Positions 24,063-36,319 of a stretch of DNA of 64,000 nt are shown one piece after another (position 1 is the stretch's first letter; the number at the start of each line of letters is the position of its first letter). The DNA is taken from NCBI RefSeq assembly GCF_041381155.1, contig NC_091134.1, positions 60,481,467-60,545,466 of the forward strand, read 5' to 3'. Position numbers and translations under genes: made by a program. A model generated the notes under the pieces. That model made no database searches, had not been told where the DNA came from, and saw only the letters and a list, made by a program, of their open reading frames with translations. This DNA comes from Argopecten irradians. Its lineage: Eukaryota > Mollusca > Bivalvia > Pectinida > Pectinidae.

Positions 24063-24195
24063 ATAGGTCCGTGACCTGTATCTCCGGCCAGACGCTTGGT
24101 CAGACAAAAAATGCCGTCAGAAATGACCCTTAAAATGTCATGCACTGGTCAACAGAATTAAAATGGAGATAAAAAGCCAATTACTAAATAAGCTA
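24063..24195 (+). repeat. dispersed repeat, copy 2 of 2
   Basis: Reads TGACCTGTATCTCCGG, AAATGACCCTT, ATGTCATG, AGAATTAAA, CCAATTACTAA in the same order and spacing as the copy at 22093. Confidence 0.6.
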
Positions 24196-24316
24196 GTGAG
24201 ATTAGGGTTGTTCAGAGGGCTGTTATTGTCCACGGTAAAACCTGGACGATAGTCAATTGACCAGAAAAAAATATAAAAATAACTTTGCCGTATTATGGCT
24301 TTAGTCTGACAGCTGA

Positions 24317-24360
24317 AATCTGGTCATTGCAATCTGCCAATCTGGTCATTGCAATCTGCC
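24317..24360 (+). repeat. 22-bp tandem duplication
   Basis: AATCTGGTCATTGCAATC plus TGCC occurs twice head to tail, followed by AATGACCAAT. Each copy carries a GGTCA word. Confidence 0.93.
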
Positions 24361-27300
24361 AATGACCAATACTTATTATTTATAATTTAACACTCTTAGC
24401 AGGACATCCGGTTCCGGCACGTTCCGATGCTCTATGACCAGTGGACGGTTAAATTGCACGCATCATCTTCATTCTCGAGACACGTGTTTCACAGTAGGTT
24501 ATTTTTAATATTTCATTAAGGTGGTGTTTTATGGGGAAATGGGTCCATTAATAAGTCTATGTAAAGAAATCGTTTAGGATATTAATGTCCGGTAAAAAAG
24601 AAATTATCAAATCGACTGAAAAGACTAAAGAAATGATAAAAAGATACCGGTATGTACACTGCAGTTCAAACCGACATGATTATGAAGCTCCATGAATGAT
24701 ATCTACTTATAATTCGTTATTTTGAAGTCGAGATTTATTTTTCGTCTATACGGTCATGAACAAATTATGTCAACGACAAAAATATTTCCTGACGTCAAGC
24801 GAAATTATTGATTCTTAGACTAAATATCATCACAGAAAAAGACTTAAATTTGCAATTTGTAAAGTGTGTGTAACTATCGTCAATAGTGTTAAGATCACTA
24901 GTTTATGGAAAATATCTAATGTGAGTGTAAACGAGACAATGTAGTGAGGTTATAAGTCTGTCTTTGTCTCAGAAGGTGGTCCATTTCAGCATGGAATTTC
25001 ATTCTGGTTGCTGAAAGGGATTCGACCTTATAGACAAAGCTGCACTGAGTTGTGTTTGTTTACCTGACATTTATTGAACATAGGGAATATCTCTATCTGC
25101 AGAATACAAAAAAAAATCAACGATTTTCGAAAACCCTAATAACCCCAGAATCGATATATATCTTCCACCGTATGCTGCAATGGACAGCAAACAACTTCAG
25201 TACTGTGCGTACCATGAGTTCGTGTCATTCTTCGCGTCAATGCTATCGTACAACAGTATCTAACGGAGGGTCTTAGAATCCGGTATTAGATAAGTTATGT
25301 ACATAAGCACACCGTTATTCAAATATGTAAATGTATCTAACTTACAAACTGTCAAATTTATACAGTACCATCGCGGACAAAGCCAGGTGTCATACCGACG
25401 GTCATGTTTATTTATGACGGGTAGATGGCAGCACTGCAGCTAACAAAGGTGACGTAACTCTACATGCAGGACCCTTGACCAGTGTCCAAACTGGTCAATA
25501 AACTTTATCAGTGTGTCCAGTAGGTATACAATAATGACTACACACTTGCCATAGACACAAAGGTGGTCAGTTCTTTGTAATAGGTGAGAAAAGACGCGGC
25601 TTAATCAGGTGTCAGTATTCACTATGACGCGCCATTTAGATTCCGTGTCAAATGTTTTATAGGGTTGTAATAGGACATAGGGTTGTAATAGGACTTGAAA
25701 GGGACGTGTGAGAACTGGAGATAGTCTGTCAAGTGTATGGTCAATATCTAACCTGCTGTGACGCTAGATAATCAGACTTCTGTGCACCTTCTTGCTTTTA
25801 ACTTTGGATATTGATGTTAAAATCTTATCGATAGGCGGTGGTGGCCAGCTTACGTCAAAGACCCTAAATTTGTTCCAATCGTGGAAATACATGGTCAAAA
25901 TCAGAAAATGTTTAATTTTGGATTAAAGTGGCTCACCACAATAATCGCCATAATCCTTATAAAGGTTAATACAGCTCTATCTGTCCGATAGTACATCTCC
26001 TGCGTCTGATTGTAAACAATGGCTATAACGTCAGTGAAGACATGGAAAACACAATAAGATTGTGTTGAAGTGATTCTATACAATAAATTATCGCACGGCA
26101 TTGTTTGTATGTTGAGATTTGAAAATAAAATCACTTTAATATTTTGAGTGTTCCTTCATTTTTCTCTTTCTTCTTTTCAGTCTGTTTTGTGGTTCAACAA
26201 GGAGCAACAATTTGAGCCTTATTGTTTTTTGTTAGCAAAGGTTTGGAATTAGTTGTCCACAGGCAATCAGAGCAATACAAACGAAGCGTTTAAAACTGAT
26301 AGACGAAGGGTAGCTTTAATAGTGTTGCTCTAAAGTCTAAAAAAACCACTTCATGGGCGATAATGATGTCGATTTAAAAAGCATAGTAGACTGAGTGCGC
26401 TATCTCTACGGTTGGACGGAGGATGAAGGCGCTATTTTCCCGCCAAATAAAGTTAATTCGTCATTCAGGTACGGATAAATAGGTCAAATAACCAACGTAG
26501 AGCAATGATGATAAAATTCGAACCTGCTCAGCATATCGCCACCCCATGGTGATAACACGTTGTTATCGGAGGCTAGACACCTCCGTCTCTGTTCTGAGGA
26601 TTACGATACAACGTAAGATAAATAATACATTTATCATATACAAATAACAACAATGACGAGGAATTCATATCAAACACTTTAATTGATAACATGGGACTAG
26701 TGTTATCGTAATGTCAGTGATTTTAAGCCGACGATCTTGTTTGATTCAAACAGCTCAAAGAATCGTCCAGAAACACTTCGTATAGAATTAATGCTGAATA
26801 CATCCGTCATAACTTACTATAGGATTTGCTGCTGGATAACAATCTATTTTATAGTAATGAAATTTTAAGAAAACATGAACGATAAATATTAAAAACTGTA
26901 ATCAAACATGTTCACATGGTCTGAATTCACATCGTTTGGCCTTCCGTGTCATCTCACCACTTAAGACTAGATACGTCTGTAGAAAGGATTAGGTATTGTT
27001 ACGTTTGTTTTGTGTTGTTGTTTTGTGTTTATTTGGTTGTCCACTTGTGTACTATAAGGGGTTTGATGGATGACATTTATTCACCTTTTACAAGGCCCTG
27101 GCTTTGACCGACAGCTGGATCTTCGATAACTACAGGTCAATACCCACATGTTCTTTTTATCACAAAACAACTATCAGTGACAGCAGATTACACGCTTAAG
27201 TAAATAGATATCATTAACATGATGATTGTGGTCAGTTCTGTCACTCCGGACAGACAATAAGTGGTCATTTGAGGAGCGTTATTAGGCGTTACCTACCACA

Positions 27301-28187
27301 ACCATTGGTCTTTATTAGCTACCTGATATCACAGGTGTACTTCGGACATTTTCATACTGACAGGAGTAACACTCTAACTGTGAACTTTGACGGCCTTAGA
27401 GAGGAAGCATGTCCAGTTTGGACACCTTCTCATGTTCGGACAATGGATAGGAGAGAGTGTAATGGATTATACCTGCCAACCTGTGGTTCAGGTATTGATA
27501 GACACGGCAAGGAACGTGAGAAATCCGTCCACATTAGATAATATGTCCAGCTAACAACGCCTCTCACCTGCTCAGGAAAGAAAGGTGGTCAGTAAAGTTG
27601 TAACAAGGATCGGATTTCGGACAATGACCATATTTTCCCTTGCCTAATAAACCTTCAAATTGGTGTTGCTTTTAAATATATCGTCTGTGTTGTAAGGTGA
27701 AATTCGCTGATTCAAAATTCTATAGGAAAAATCATAGGTAAACCGTAAAGATACTTGTAACGGAAATTTATAATCATTGTAAAGTATGCTTCAAATTTAA
27801 ATTTATATAGATATCATATTATATCATATTAACGACTGTGTACATGTATTTAAGCATTAAACTGCTTTGTATGTAATTTGTATTGTTTATATAGATATCA
27901 GCGTTGCAGACAATCTTCATAATGCGCGTTAGCGCATTTTAAAATGATTTTCTGCCAATTACATGTATATCACTATAGACTCACATAGACGTGACTAGTT
28001 ATAGGTATATACGTATATTCTACATAATCTGGTGTGTTTGCATGTTTTACACTAGACATTGCTGTATAATGACCTTTTAATGTCTGAGAAAAGACGCTTT
28101 TATTAACCATTTTACTATTGTGTCAGGCGAAAATTGACTAACACAATGCATATCGTCTAAAGACGATTCCGGTTTGTTACATCCGAA
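24361..28187. other. long non-coding stretch rich in GGTCA/TGACC words
   Basis: No supported gene. The stretch repeatedly carries TGGTCAG, TTGACCAG and AGGTCA words, for example near 25477, 25565, 27135, 27230 and 27585. Short ORFs at 25052-25276, 25901-26134 and 27269-27541 show no signal peptide, domain or codon pattern I can defend. Confidence 0.4.
25659..25694 (+). repeat. 18-bp tandem duplication
   Basis: ATAGGGTTGTAATAGGAC occurs twice without a gap. Confidence 0.95.
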
Positions 28188-28412
28188 ATGAAACAAGTAC
28201 CTCAAAGTCCCTACATGTGTGATGCACCGACTCTCCTCCCCGGGTTACCAGGGGACGACGTACATAGTGTGGTGCTGTCGTTATCGTTTGGCGATGACGT
28301 GGAGTCAGAAAGGGTCAGCTCCGACCCCGACGCTATCTCCCTAAAATACCATGTTATTGGAAGGTCAGACCACTTGGGATTAACTACCTACAAACAAAGA
28401 TTTATTTTTTAA
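28188..28412 (+). CDS. possible small ORF or exon, 74 residues, function unknown
   Basis: This ORF is visibly GC-richer than its surroundings and uses varied codons. It starts at ATG in MKQVPQSPYMCDAP, is acidic in the middle (GDDVESERVSSDPD), and has no signal peptide, membrane segment or recognised motif. It could be a single coding exon, an unusual patch of non-coding DNA, or a chance ORF. Nearby GGTCA words run through it, which argues against coding. Confidence 0.15.
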   Translation: MKQVPQSPYMCDAPTLLPGLPGDDVHSVVLSLSFGDDVESERVSSDPDAISLKYHVIGRSDHLGLTTYKQRFIF

Positions 28413-31400
28413 CATTCCTTGCATAAAAAACATGTCGCGTCTCATTTCAGATAGGCTCTTTGAGATTTGTTCCCAGGTCAAAAGGTGCCATATGGAATTA
28501 TAATAGCTAGGCAGCGTCTAGAGGCCGTGTGTGAGTGTTGATTGTCCCCGCGTGCACGGACCAATTATTTTGGGGATACAGCAGTAATCAGACGTGACTG
28601 ACCTAAACTGACCATTACGATGTCCATTGGCGATGTCCAGTACTGGTCAACGTGTAGCGATAATCGTCTACTGACGCTTGTTTCTGTCACAATTTCTTTT
28701 ATTCGACAATTTTGTCGGTAAAATATAATTACATGTACCTTTCAGACCTCATGTCCCGACCGGACTTTGTTAATGCGGGTCAGTGGTCACCCAGAGGTCA
28801 GCCAATGTCCAGAAGTGGTCGTTTTAATTCGCCCATAAAGGAGATACACAGATATCGCAAGGCATGCATTGTAGCCCAATTAAAGACTTCATATCTCACC
28901 AAATCCCAGTAGCAGGAGCATGAGAAAAATGCATGAATAAAAAATGTATCTCCTTTTGTAAGAGCTCGGTCTATAATTACTGATGTTTAGGCTGGCTTAT
29001 AGCTGAGACCACATTTGCATTTTAATCTCAATTATATCTTCATATTGCAAAGATGTTAAGATATGGCGTCGTTCTAAATTTGAAACCCTTTTTTGATCTA
29101 ACCTAAAATTGACAAGTTTTAATTGATATCAAAATTCCTCGATATACTTTCCTTGATTATGTTAGTATAACTTAATTTATTTTAATCACCATAAGATACT
29201 CTGCTATCATGCTAAAGACCACAAGAAACGCATTTTAGTTTATTCCATTTTTAGATGTATTTCCTTATACCAGGAACACTCCGACATTGTCGCATTTTGC
29301 CAACAAGAAAAATGTCATGTTTCTTGACTTATTTTATATTGTAGTAATTATGTAAAGTACACGCGGGAACAGACTATCTGATGTTTAAAAATATTGATAT
29401 TTTACTATATTTTTTTTTCTCACGAACATGACTAGTGACTAAATGACACGATGGCTGTGAACAATGAGTGGTCAGTCAAGTGTAGATTAATTCTATGCGA
29501 GGTGTTCCGATCGCGTCTCGGAGATCGAACTCCTTTGTACTTTTCATCTGATTCTGAAGAAGTAGCGTATCGGATGACACAACAAATATTTGTTGGAGTC
29601 CATTGAAATGTCAAAGTGTATCTACTCTCATTCAGAATACCATTGAATCACAAAATGTGTCAGAAAAAAACTTTACGTGCGAGAATTAAAAGCATGATCG
29701 AATTTAATGAAAATATAGCATGCATGTCGAACATGAATTATGATTTTGTTAAACCTTTCAGAGACTTTTCACGAATATCGGAATCAATGACTCCAATGCT
29801 GCCGCCACCACTCTGCGCTGTTATCGATTGTTCTTTTTATTTATTTATTATTTGATCCATGACCCGAAAAGAAATCCCCCGTAAATATGTGTCCTAAGGG
29901 AAATAACTCTTACACAATATTTTTTTGTATGACGGTGTATAAAATGAATTGTCGTGTTACATTGCTTACACAATATGTTTGATCCCTGAGGTCCTAAACA
30001 TGCGGCGAACTGAAATAAAAATCTAAATCGTGCACCTCAAATCTATTGTATTTTCAACGTTTGCTGTTCACAATAATAGGGATTTGTATACACATACATG
30101 AAAGTAATATTCCTGGCCTGCCAATCACGTAATATACCATTTCAATACTACAGGGTGTGTGCACAGCACGATAACAATTGGTCCCGTCCGATTATCATCT
30201 ATTTTGTCCCATAGATCAAATAAACCTGTTCTCAACTCTCGTTTCATCAGGAAAATATCAGTTTGCTGCACATTCGGTCGATAAATGCACAATCATACCA
30301 TTAATCATTGGTGTACTGGGAAAATCCAAATGACGATGTTTACAAGTGATAAAAACAAATGATGATTTAGCAAAAATTCAATAGATGTTTTTTTTTTAAA
30401 GTTTAGTCTATATCATTGTTTATGATGATTTAGCACAAATTCAATGAAATGTTTAACCAAAAATATACCCGGTGATCCCGGGGGTTGCCCACCTGTTTGA
30501 CTGAGAGGTAGCATAAGATAAGTTATCTGTGTGTGATATACATAGGATATACTTTACTACAATAAAACCAGTTTTAGATGTGAACTCCGTATTGTTTATT
30601 AGACCATTCGGAAGTCACCATGACTTGTGGTAGATAACAAAGAAACTTAATAGAAACCGGGGGTCGTACTAGAGTGCTGCACGAGAAATTTTGTGTGGAA
30701 ATGAAAACGATAACAGAGTAACTAAAACCTCTTTTAAAGTGTTCATATTAAACTATATTTTAGATTTAATTAGATAAGTTTAAAAACAAAAGATGATTTA
30801 AGTTGACTCAATGTCTATCAGTTACACTGGAGACATACTTACACAATAGTCTAAATGAGGTATTATTGTCCTCCATTATCGGTAACATCACGGACATGTG
30901 GTCATACTGCACACTAATGTAGATCCTTTACTCAGTAACGCCATGGCCTTATATTTACAATAGTCATTCCTGTTATAATCGATAGGTCATTTGTCTCCTG
31001 TTACAAGTTACACAGCGGACATCAAAAATATAACAAACTATAGCCTTTATGTTTGATAACTTCTTACTTCATTGTTTTTAATTATCAGTAGTAACACCAC
31101 AGACTTCGTTGTATACGAATGACATACACGTATATATATACATATATATATATTAGACTATTACCGATAAATCCGTAGACCCCTTTTCTATGCAACAGTA
31201 ACACCACGGACAACACTGTTTTTTATAAACTTTGATAAATCTCGTTTCCTGGTACCCGGAACACTATATACATGGACTTCGTTATGTACATGACTGTATC
31301 GGTACTCTACGTCATTATGTCTTTGTCTGCTAAATCCGCGAGATTTGTCGGCAGCACCAGTACCCCTGACTAAGATTTACAATAACATTATGCTTTTGCT

Positions 31401-31570
31401 CGATAAAAAACAAAGATCTTTTCATGCATGTCAAAAAGAACTTTTCAATATTGAATGAAAAAACGAAAAGAAATAGTACAATATTCAAAATATTTATTTC
31501 GAAGTCTTTCCCACGGAAAGCTTCAAGGAACCCGATGGTTATAGCAACGGTTTATGTTGATCATTAGGAC
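28413..31570. other. non-coding stretch
   Basis: No gene seen. Further GGTCA words cluster at 28590-28830. A TGATGATTTAGC plus AAATTCAAT word occurs twice, at 30361 and 30424. A CTAAGGGAAATAACTCTT word at 29895 belongs to the AAGGGAGATAACTC-like motif that recurs across the window. Confidence 0.4.
31125..31155 (+). repeat. (AT)n-rich microsatellite
   Basis: Alternating TA interrupted by CA: ACACGTATATATATACA then TATATATATATTA. Confidence 0.85.
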
Positions 31571-31879
31571 ATCTTGTATTTTTATTTTTACTTTCAAATT
31601 AGCATTTCTTATCTTGGGGTTTGGACTTACGAGTCGGTTAAAATAATACCCCTCCGTGTCCTAGCCTCTGATGATAAGTTAGGCTTTAATTCCCGTGTAT
31701 CCATGGGAAACAGAAACCTCGCCGACCGGACACAAGCTGACCTGATCAGACGCTAAACAGAACATACTATCCAAACAGACGGGTGGGACTGACCTCAGAT
31801 GACCAGTATGTGACCTCAAGTTGACCAGTGGTCAGTTTCAGGTCCGGCTTTAAATGATCCCAATGTCCCAATTTAAACA

Positions 31880-32250
31880 CTCAGACTCTAATTCATTTGA
31901 CCTTAGAATTAAACTCTCAAATCGACAATGTTCAGAAACATTGACACTTTGTAGATATTTGTACGAATGAAAAAACGTTATAGTCTGATGAATCCGCAAA
32001 GAGACATATAGTTGATTCGGGAATATCTGCAATATCATTGATATACTAGTAGATAAAAATAAAATAGGGTCAAGAACAGATCTTTGGGGAACCCCTGCTA
32101 CAAGTTGACCTAAATAAGATTATTAATTACATATGGAAGTCCTCTATCGTCTATCCAGCAACTAGTGTTCAATTCAAATATAGATAGCTTCACAAATCGT
32201 AATATCTTAATTTCACCATCAAACCCTTGTATTACCAAACGCCACCGAAA
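31880..32250 (-). mobile_element. LINE (non-LTR) reverse transcriptase fragment
   Basis: Read on the minus strand, the sequence near 32095-32045 encodes AGVPQRSVLDPILFL, the family's AGVPQGSVLGPLLFL block. After a frame change it continues YINDIADIPESTICLFAD, the YINDI and catalytic FADD region. The second catalytic aspartate is replaced (FADSSD), so the enzyme would be dead even without the frame change. Upstream (32190-32250) KAF and a GEIKILRF-like stretch match the KAFD...KL.YG region, with in-frame stops. No ends, poly-A tail or target duplication are visible. Jockey/CR1-like clades use these blocks; the exact clade is unresolved. Confidence 0.8.
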
Positions 32251-33394
32251 GCTTTGGAATGTTTACACAACAGAAAAGTGCACGTCAGTTGTATGTCCTC
32301 ATTTTGACCTATCGTAGTCGTAGACTTGCTAATCCCGGGTCACTTACTATCAATAAATCCTTACAAAGGCAGAACATTATACAAAACCACGAGACTCTTG
32401 TTGGCGTTGTCATGGCGCCACATCGAATGCAACAATTACTTAGCAAATAAGAAATGACAAAAAGATGCAGACGGTAAAGATGGTAGCATATCAGAAACAA
32501 AAATAAAATAAACATAAAACAGTGAACTACCGAAGTTGAGTATTAGGAGACGGTGCTGCTGATGCATGTCCACACCTCTGGAATGTTTTCAAATATTAAA
32601 TGGAGAATGTGTTGATTACCGAAATGTTTACAAGATCCGACGATTACACTGGTATGACTCCTAAACGGCACCGGACACTTAGTCAAATAGAGATACTGTT
32701 TCTCTTTACAAAGCTTAATGTGTCTACAAAAGTGATATTGGTACTCAGGTAAGCAGAGATGATATTGATTTCAGGCAAGAAAAACTATTAAACGGGTCTC
32801 CATTTATTAACAGAGATGGAACGATAGGAGATGTCCGCATAAACACTAAAACATGGGATTATTATTCGCGTCCGTATCTGTCGACCAGAGTCCATAACGC
32901 CCTTCAATAGGCTAATTACCGGAGACATAGCGGAAGTAGAACATAAGAACTCTCCTGTGGGGGAAACCATTAATATCCCATGCAACATTACGCCTTGGTT
33001 TACTTCTCCGGGCGCCTAACGGGCGTCAATTGCCATAATTAGTTATTTCTCTTGCAGACAACAACCATTACAAAATGAAGGTTTTGAAGAATACTTAAGC
33101 GCATATGACTAGCTTTCGTCGGGTATACTGCATGGGGTATTTAACTTCGACTAACGTGCTTTTTCATAAAGATAATGATATCTCCATTTCAATATATATA
33201 TTTTTTCGATAATTTGCTTTACGCTATTGACAAAAGCGGTTTTCCGTCCTGTCCTGCCCTGCAGGTAGGGATTTAGAATAGTAAAGGCGACTAAATTCAG
33301 GATCTTATATGTTCTCTTCTTCCTAACTAACTTTATTCTTCCCCACGTTTTCCTTGACACCGCCTCATTTTTTGGCCCTCTGTTGAGCTTTCGC

Positions 33395-33527
33395 CCCTGT
33401 GAGGTAGCCTCTGGGTTCTGTTCCCTGGCCGAGACACCGAAGTCTACAAAATCGGAAGTTTCTGCTTCTTCCTAGCGTTCAGCATAGCGGGAGTGAGACG
33501 ACTGGTTTGCCCGTTGCCAGTATAAAG
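33395..33527 (+). repeat. left part of an interspersed repeat split by a foldback element
   Basis: GTGAGGTAGCCTCTGGG through GGCCGAGACA, CAGCATAGCGGGAGTG and TTGCCAGTATAAAG resembles an abundant repeat I remember from oyster sequence. Its continuation resumes at 34618 after the inserted element. The family name is not recalled. Confidence 0.6.
33520..33527 (+). repeat. 8-bp target site duplication, left
   Basis: GTATAAAG directly precedes the CACAGGGACC end. The identical word directly follows the other end at 34610-34617. Confidence 0.9.
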
Positions 33528-34609
33528 CACAGGGACCTGGCACGACTTTTTTTTAAACTAACAATATACATATATATATATATATATTATAGTATCAAGG
33601 GTATGAACTCGGCGGTCGAGAAAAACGGACCTATTGTTTAAAAACCGTGATTATTTTAATAAATGGGTTCTACACAACATTGACGGATATCTTACCTTTA
33701 AGGGAAATAATTTATCTTTCTATTGAGTGCTTGATGAACAAAATTGACCAAGTTTTGACGAAGTTATGGCTTGATGAATCGGGAAATTTACGAAAAATAT
33801 GCTTGGTAGACATTTCCCTGTCCGGTCGAAATGTCGTCTCGGCTCTAATGGGCACCTCAAAAACCAAGCCAAAATCACAAAATCTACGCTTGTGGTGGTA
33901 AACAGTATCCATAACTGTGTTCATCCACAATCTCCTTTGGAGGTGTCATGACCCGTACTTTGTAGAAACCCCATTTAAACATCGTGTAGCTCACTTACTT
34001 TAACCGTGACCGCCATGTTCATTTGTTTTTCGGAACGCTTCTCGAGTTTACCGACAAGCAAACATAACATAATTTGCATATTGTAGTCACTTTATGTAAA
34101 GTCGAGAAGCGTTCCGAGAAAAAAATGAACATGGCGGTGACGGTTAAAGTAAGTGAGCTACACGATGTTTAAATGGAGTTTCTACAAAGTACGGGTGATG
34201 ACACCTACAAAGGAGATTGTGGATGAACACAGTTATGGGCATTGTTTACCACCACAAGCGTAAATTTTGTGATTTTGGCTTGGTTTTTGAGGTACCCATT
34301 AGGGCCGAGGCGACATTTCGACCGGACAAGGAAATGTCTACCTAGCATATTTTTCGTAAATTTCCCGATTCATCAAGCCATAACTTCGTCAATACTTGGT
34401 CAATTTTGTTCATCAAGCACTCAATAGAAAGATAAATTATTTCCCTTAAAGGTAATATATCTGTCAATGTTGTATAGAACCCATTTATTAAAATAATCAC
34501 GGTTTTTAAACAATAGGTCCGTTTTTCTCGACCGCCGAGTTCATACCCTTTATACTATAATATATATATGTATACTATTGGTTAAAAATTTTCGTGCCAG
34601 GTCCCTGTG
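33528..34609. mobile_element. foldback DNA transposon, hAT-like, non-autonomous
   Basis: The element is 1082 bp with inverted arms of about 518 bp (33528-34045) and 508 bp (34102-34609) around a 56-bp spacer. The arms are roughly 95 percent identical by eye. The outermost 18 bp, CACAGGGACCTGGCACGA, are perfectly inverted at the far end. Flanking 8-bp duplications and CA...TG ends fit the hAT superfamily; P-type elements also make 8-bp duplications. There is no transposase, so it would need one supplied in trans. The arms contain ORFs on both strands (near 33647-33930 and 34242-34427) that are mirror images of each other and not genes. A TA microsatellite lies inside each arm, near 33567 and 34560. 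Confidence 0.92.
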
Positions 34610-34617
34610 GTATAAAG
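34610..34617 (+). repeat. 8-bp target site duplication, right
   Basis: GTATAAAG, identical to 33520-33527. Confidence 0.9.
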
Positions 34618-34690
34618 TGACTGTGTGGGGTGTGTTGCTTGGTGTATTCGTTGGCATGCTACAGTGATATAGCACCATAGATGGGAAATA
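34618..34690 (+). repeat. right part of the interrupted interspersed repeat
   Basis: TGACTGTGTGGGGTGTGTTG, then TTGGTGTATTCG and GATATAGCACC, continue the repeat whose left part ends at 33527. Joining across the element with one copy of the duplicated 8 bp gives the pre-insertion site. Confidence 0.6.
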
Positions 34691-36319
34691 ATTCCACTAT
34701 ACATGTACGAGAAAACACAACAGTCTTTCAAAACACGCATCGCGCACTTAATTCACGCTTCACATCGCATACATGCATGAGAGGCCGCCCGATTTAATCA
34801 AACAAACAAATCGACATTCCGCCTGAAATTCTATTAAACTGATAGAAATCAACAGAATGTATTATAAGATACATGTAGTGTACTTTATTTAATATCAAAT
34901 ACAGACCAACCCAGTGTAAGGCAATGTCCTATCGATCTTTTACCCTGCCGTATGATTGATGCCTGGGGTATCGAAGTCAAGTGAAATACATATGTACACG
35001 TATATCAAGATGGATAGGATATATATTCATTCATAGGAGTTACTGATTCATGATGAGAAATCGTTTAATTTATTCGCGATATCAAGGTACACAATCCCCT
35101 AGCGTATGTCAGTGTCACATTACCATGGGTATAAACTGTATTAGATAAGATATGTTTTCTACTATTTTCTCTGGCTAATAAATGGTCACGTGAAGTTGGA
35201 TATATAATATACCGACTCAGTGTTTCCCTTTAGTGTGATGTTACAATCTGGTGGATATTGCGCTTGTGAACTCTTTTGGCCAAACATTTGAGTTCTTCAG
35301 GGTGCCGTTATATGGTTATTGTTCTTGTTGTTATTAACATGTACATCAGATAATCCTTTTGACATTATTTAGAATAAAATATATGTCTAATATAAAATTT
35401 AAGAACCTTTGATTCGGTTCATCTAGTGTTATATCACCATGGTAGAATCTTACATAATAACGGTTATTATTTAATTTGACCAAGGTCCATGTTAGATAAA
35501 TATCAAACATAATCCACCAGAGTAATAGGCTGCATCTTTTCTTGCAAGTGTACACTCACTCTAAAGTAGACTGACCACCACTCTCTAGAATATTGATAAA
35601 AAAATCACTAAAATTTGGCTTGATTATTTTTGTCTCCCTAGTACATGCATGATCCTAAGTTTCAATCTAGGGGAGATAATCTAGTAAAGAACTCTGTTGA
35701 GAAAGTCTTATCAACAACTCTGGTAGCCAGTCTAACTATAAAGGTCCATATTGGCGTATTGACCCCGCAAGGTCAAGCATCAAATGGTAGATTTTCATAG
35801 TGTACATTCTACACGTATACATTTCGGCCGTCATACAATAGAAAGATGGAAGTACACTCTGGATTTTGTGTTAAAGTTCCATAACGTTAATATGATGTCG
35901 CTGCGCCGGTTGATTAGCCAATCATCAGCATCATGAGATCATACATGTAAAATGCTTGAAACATATAGTAACACAATACGTTACCCGAACAAAGAAATAA
36001 GGATGTCACATGATTGAAGTTGACACTTTCTGACGTCCATTTTATCGGTTTTATTAGGTGATTTGTAACCAGAGCCTCTATCTACATAAGCTGGATATAT
36101 CTAACGTGTTATTTAGGTAGTGTGTCCTTTAAAGTATGCACATTCTAGTAAAATTGTTATCTAGTTTAACCTCGAATGCGGAATTAAGCTGTCACTTTTT
36201 TCCAGACCCCATACCTCGATTTAACAACCCAACATGTCACGAGATCGATACCGAAATGTGAAATATCAGATGTTTATCAGATGTTTAAAGCACGTTCTCT
36301 TTATATTACTGATTGCGGC
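34691..36319. other. unannotated stretch
   Basis: No gene or clear repeat seen. Short ORFs at 35346-35555 (-) and 36234-36419 (+) lack supporting features; the second runs into the minisatellite. Confidence 0.45.

Noticed and set aside
24319-32000. Functional oestrogen- or ecdysone-type response elements
   Set aside because: Individual GGTCA pairs do not match a full consensus with correct spacing convincingly. Only the overall excess is reported.
31850-32038. 62-codon minus-strand ORF as a gene
   Set aside because: It is an out-of-frame reading of the LINE reverse-transcriptase fragment.
33647-34427. ORFs on both strands near 33.65-34.43 kb
   Set aside because: They lie in the inverted arms of the foldback element and mirror each other.
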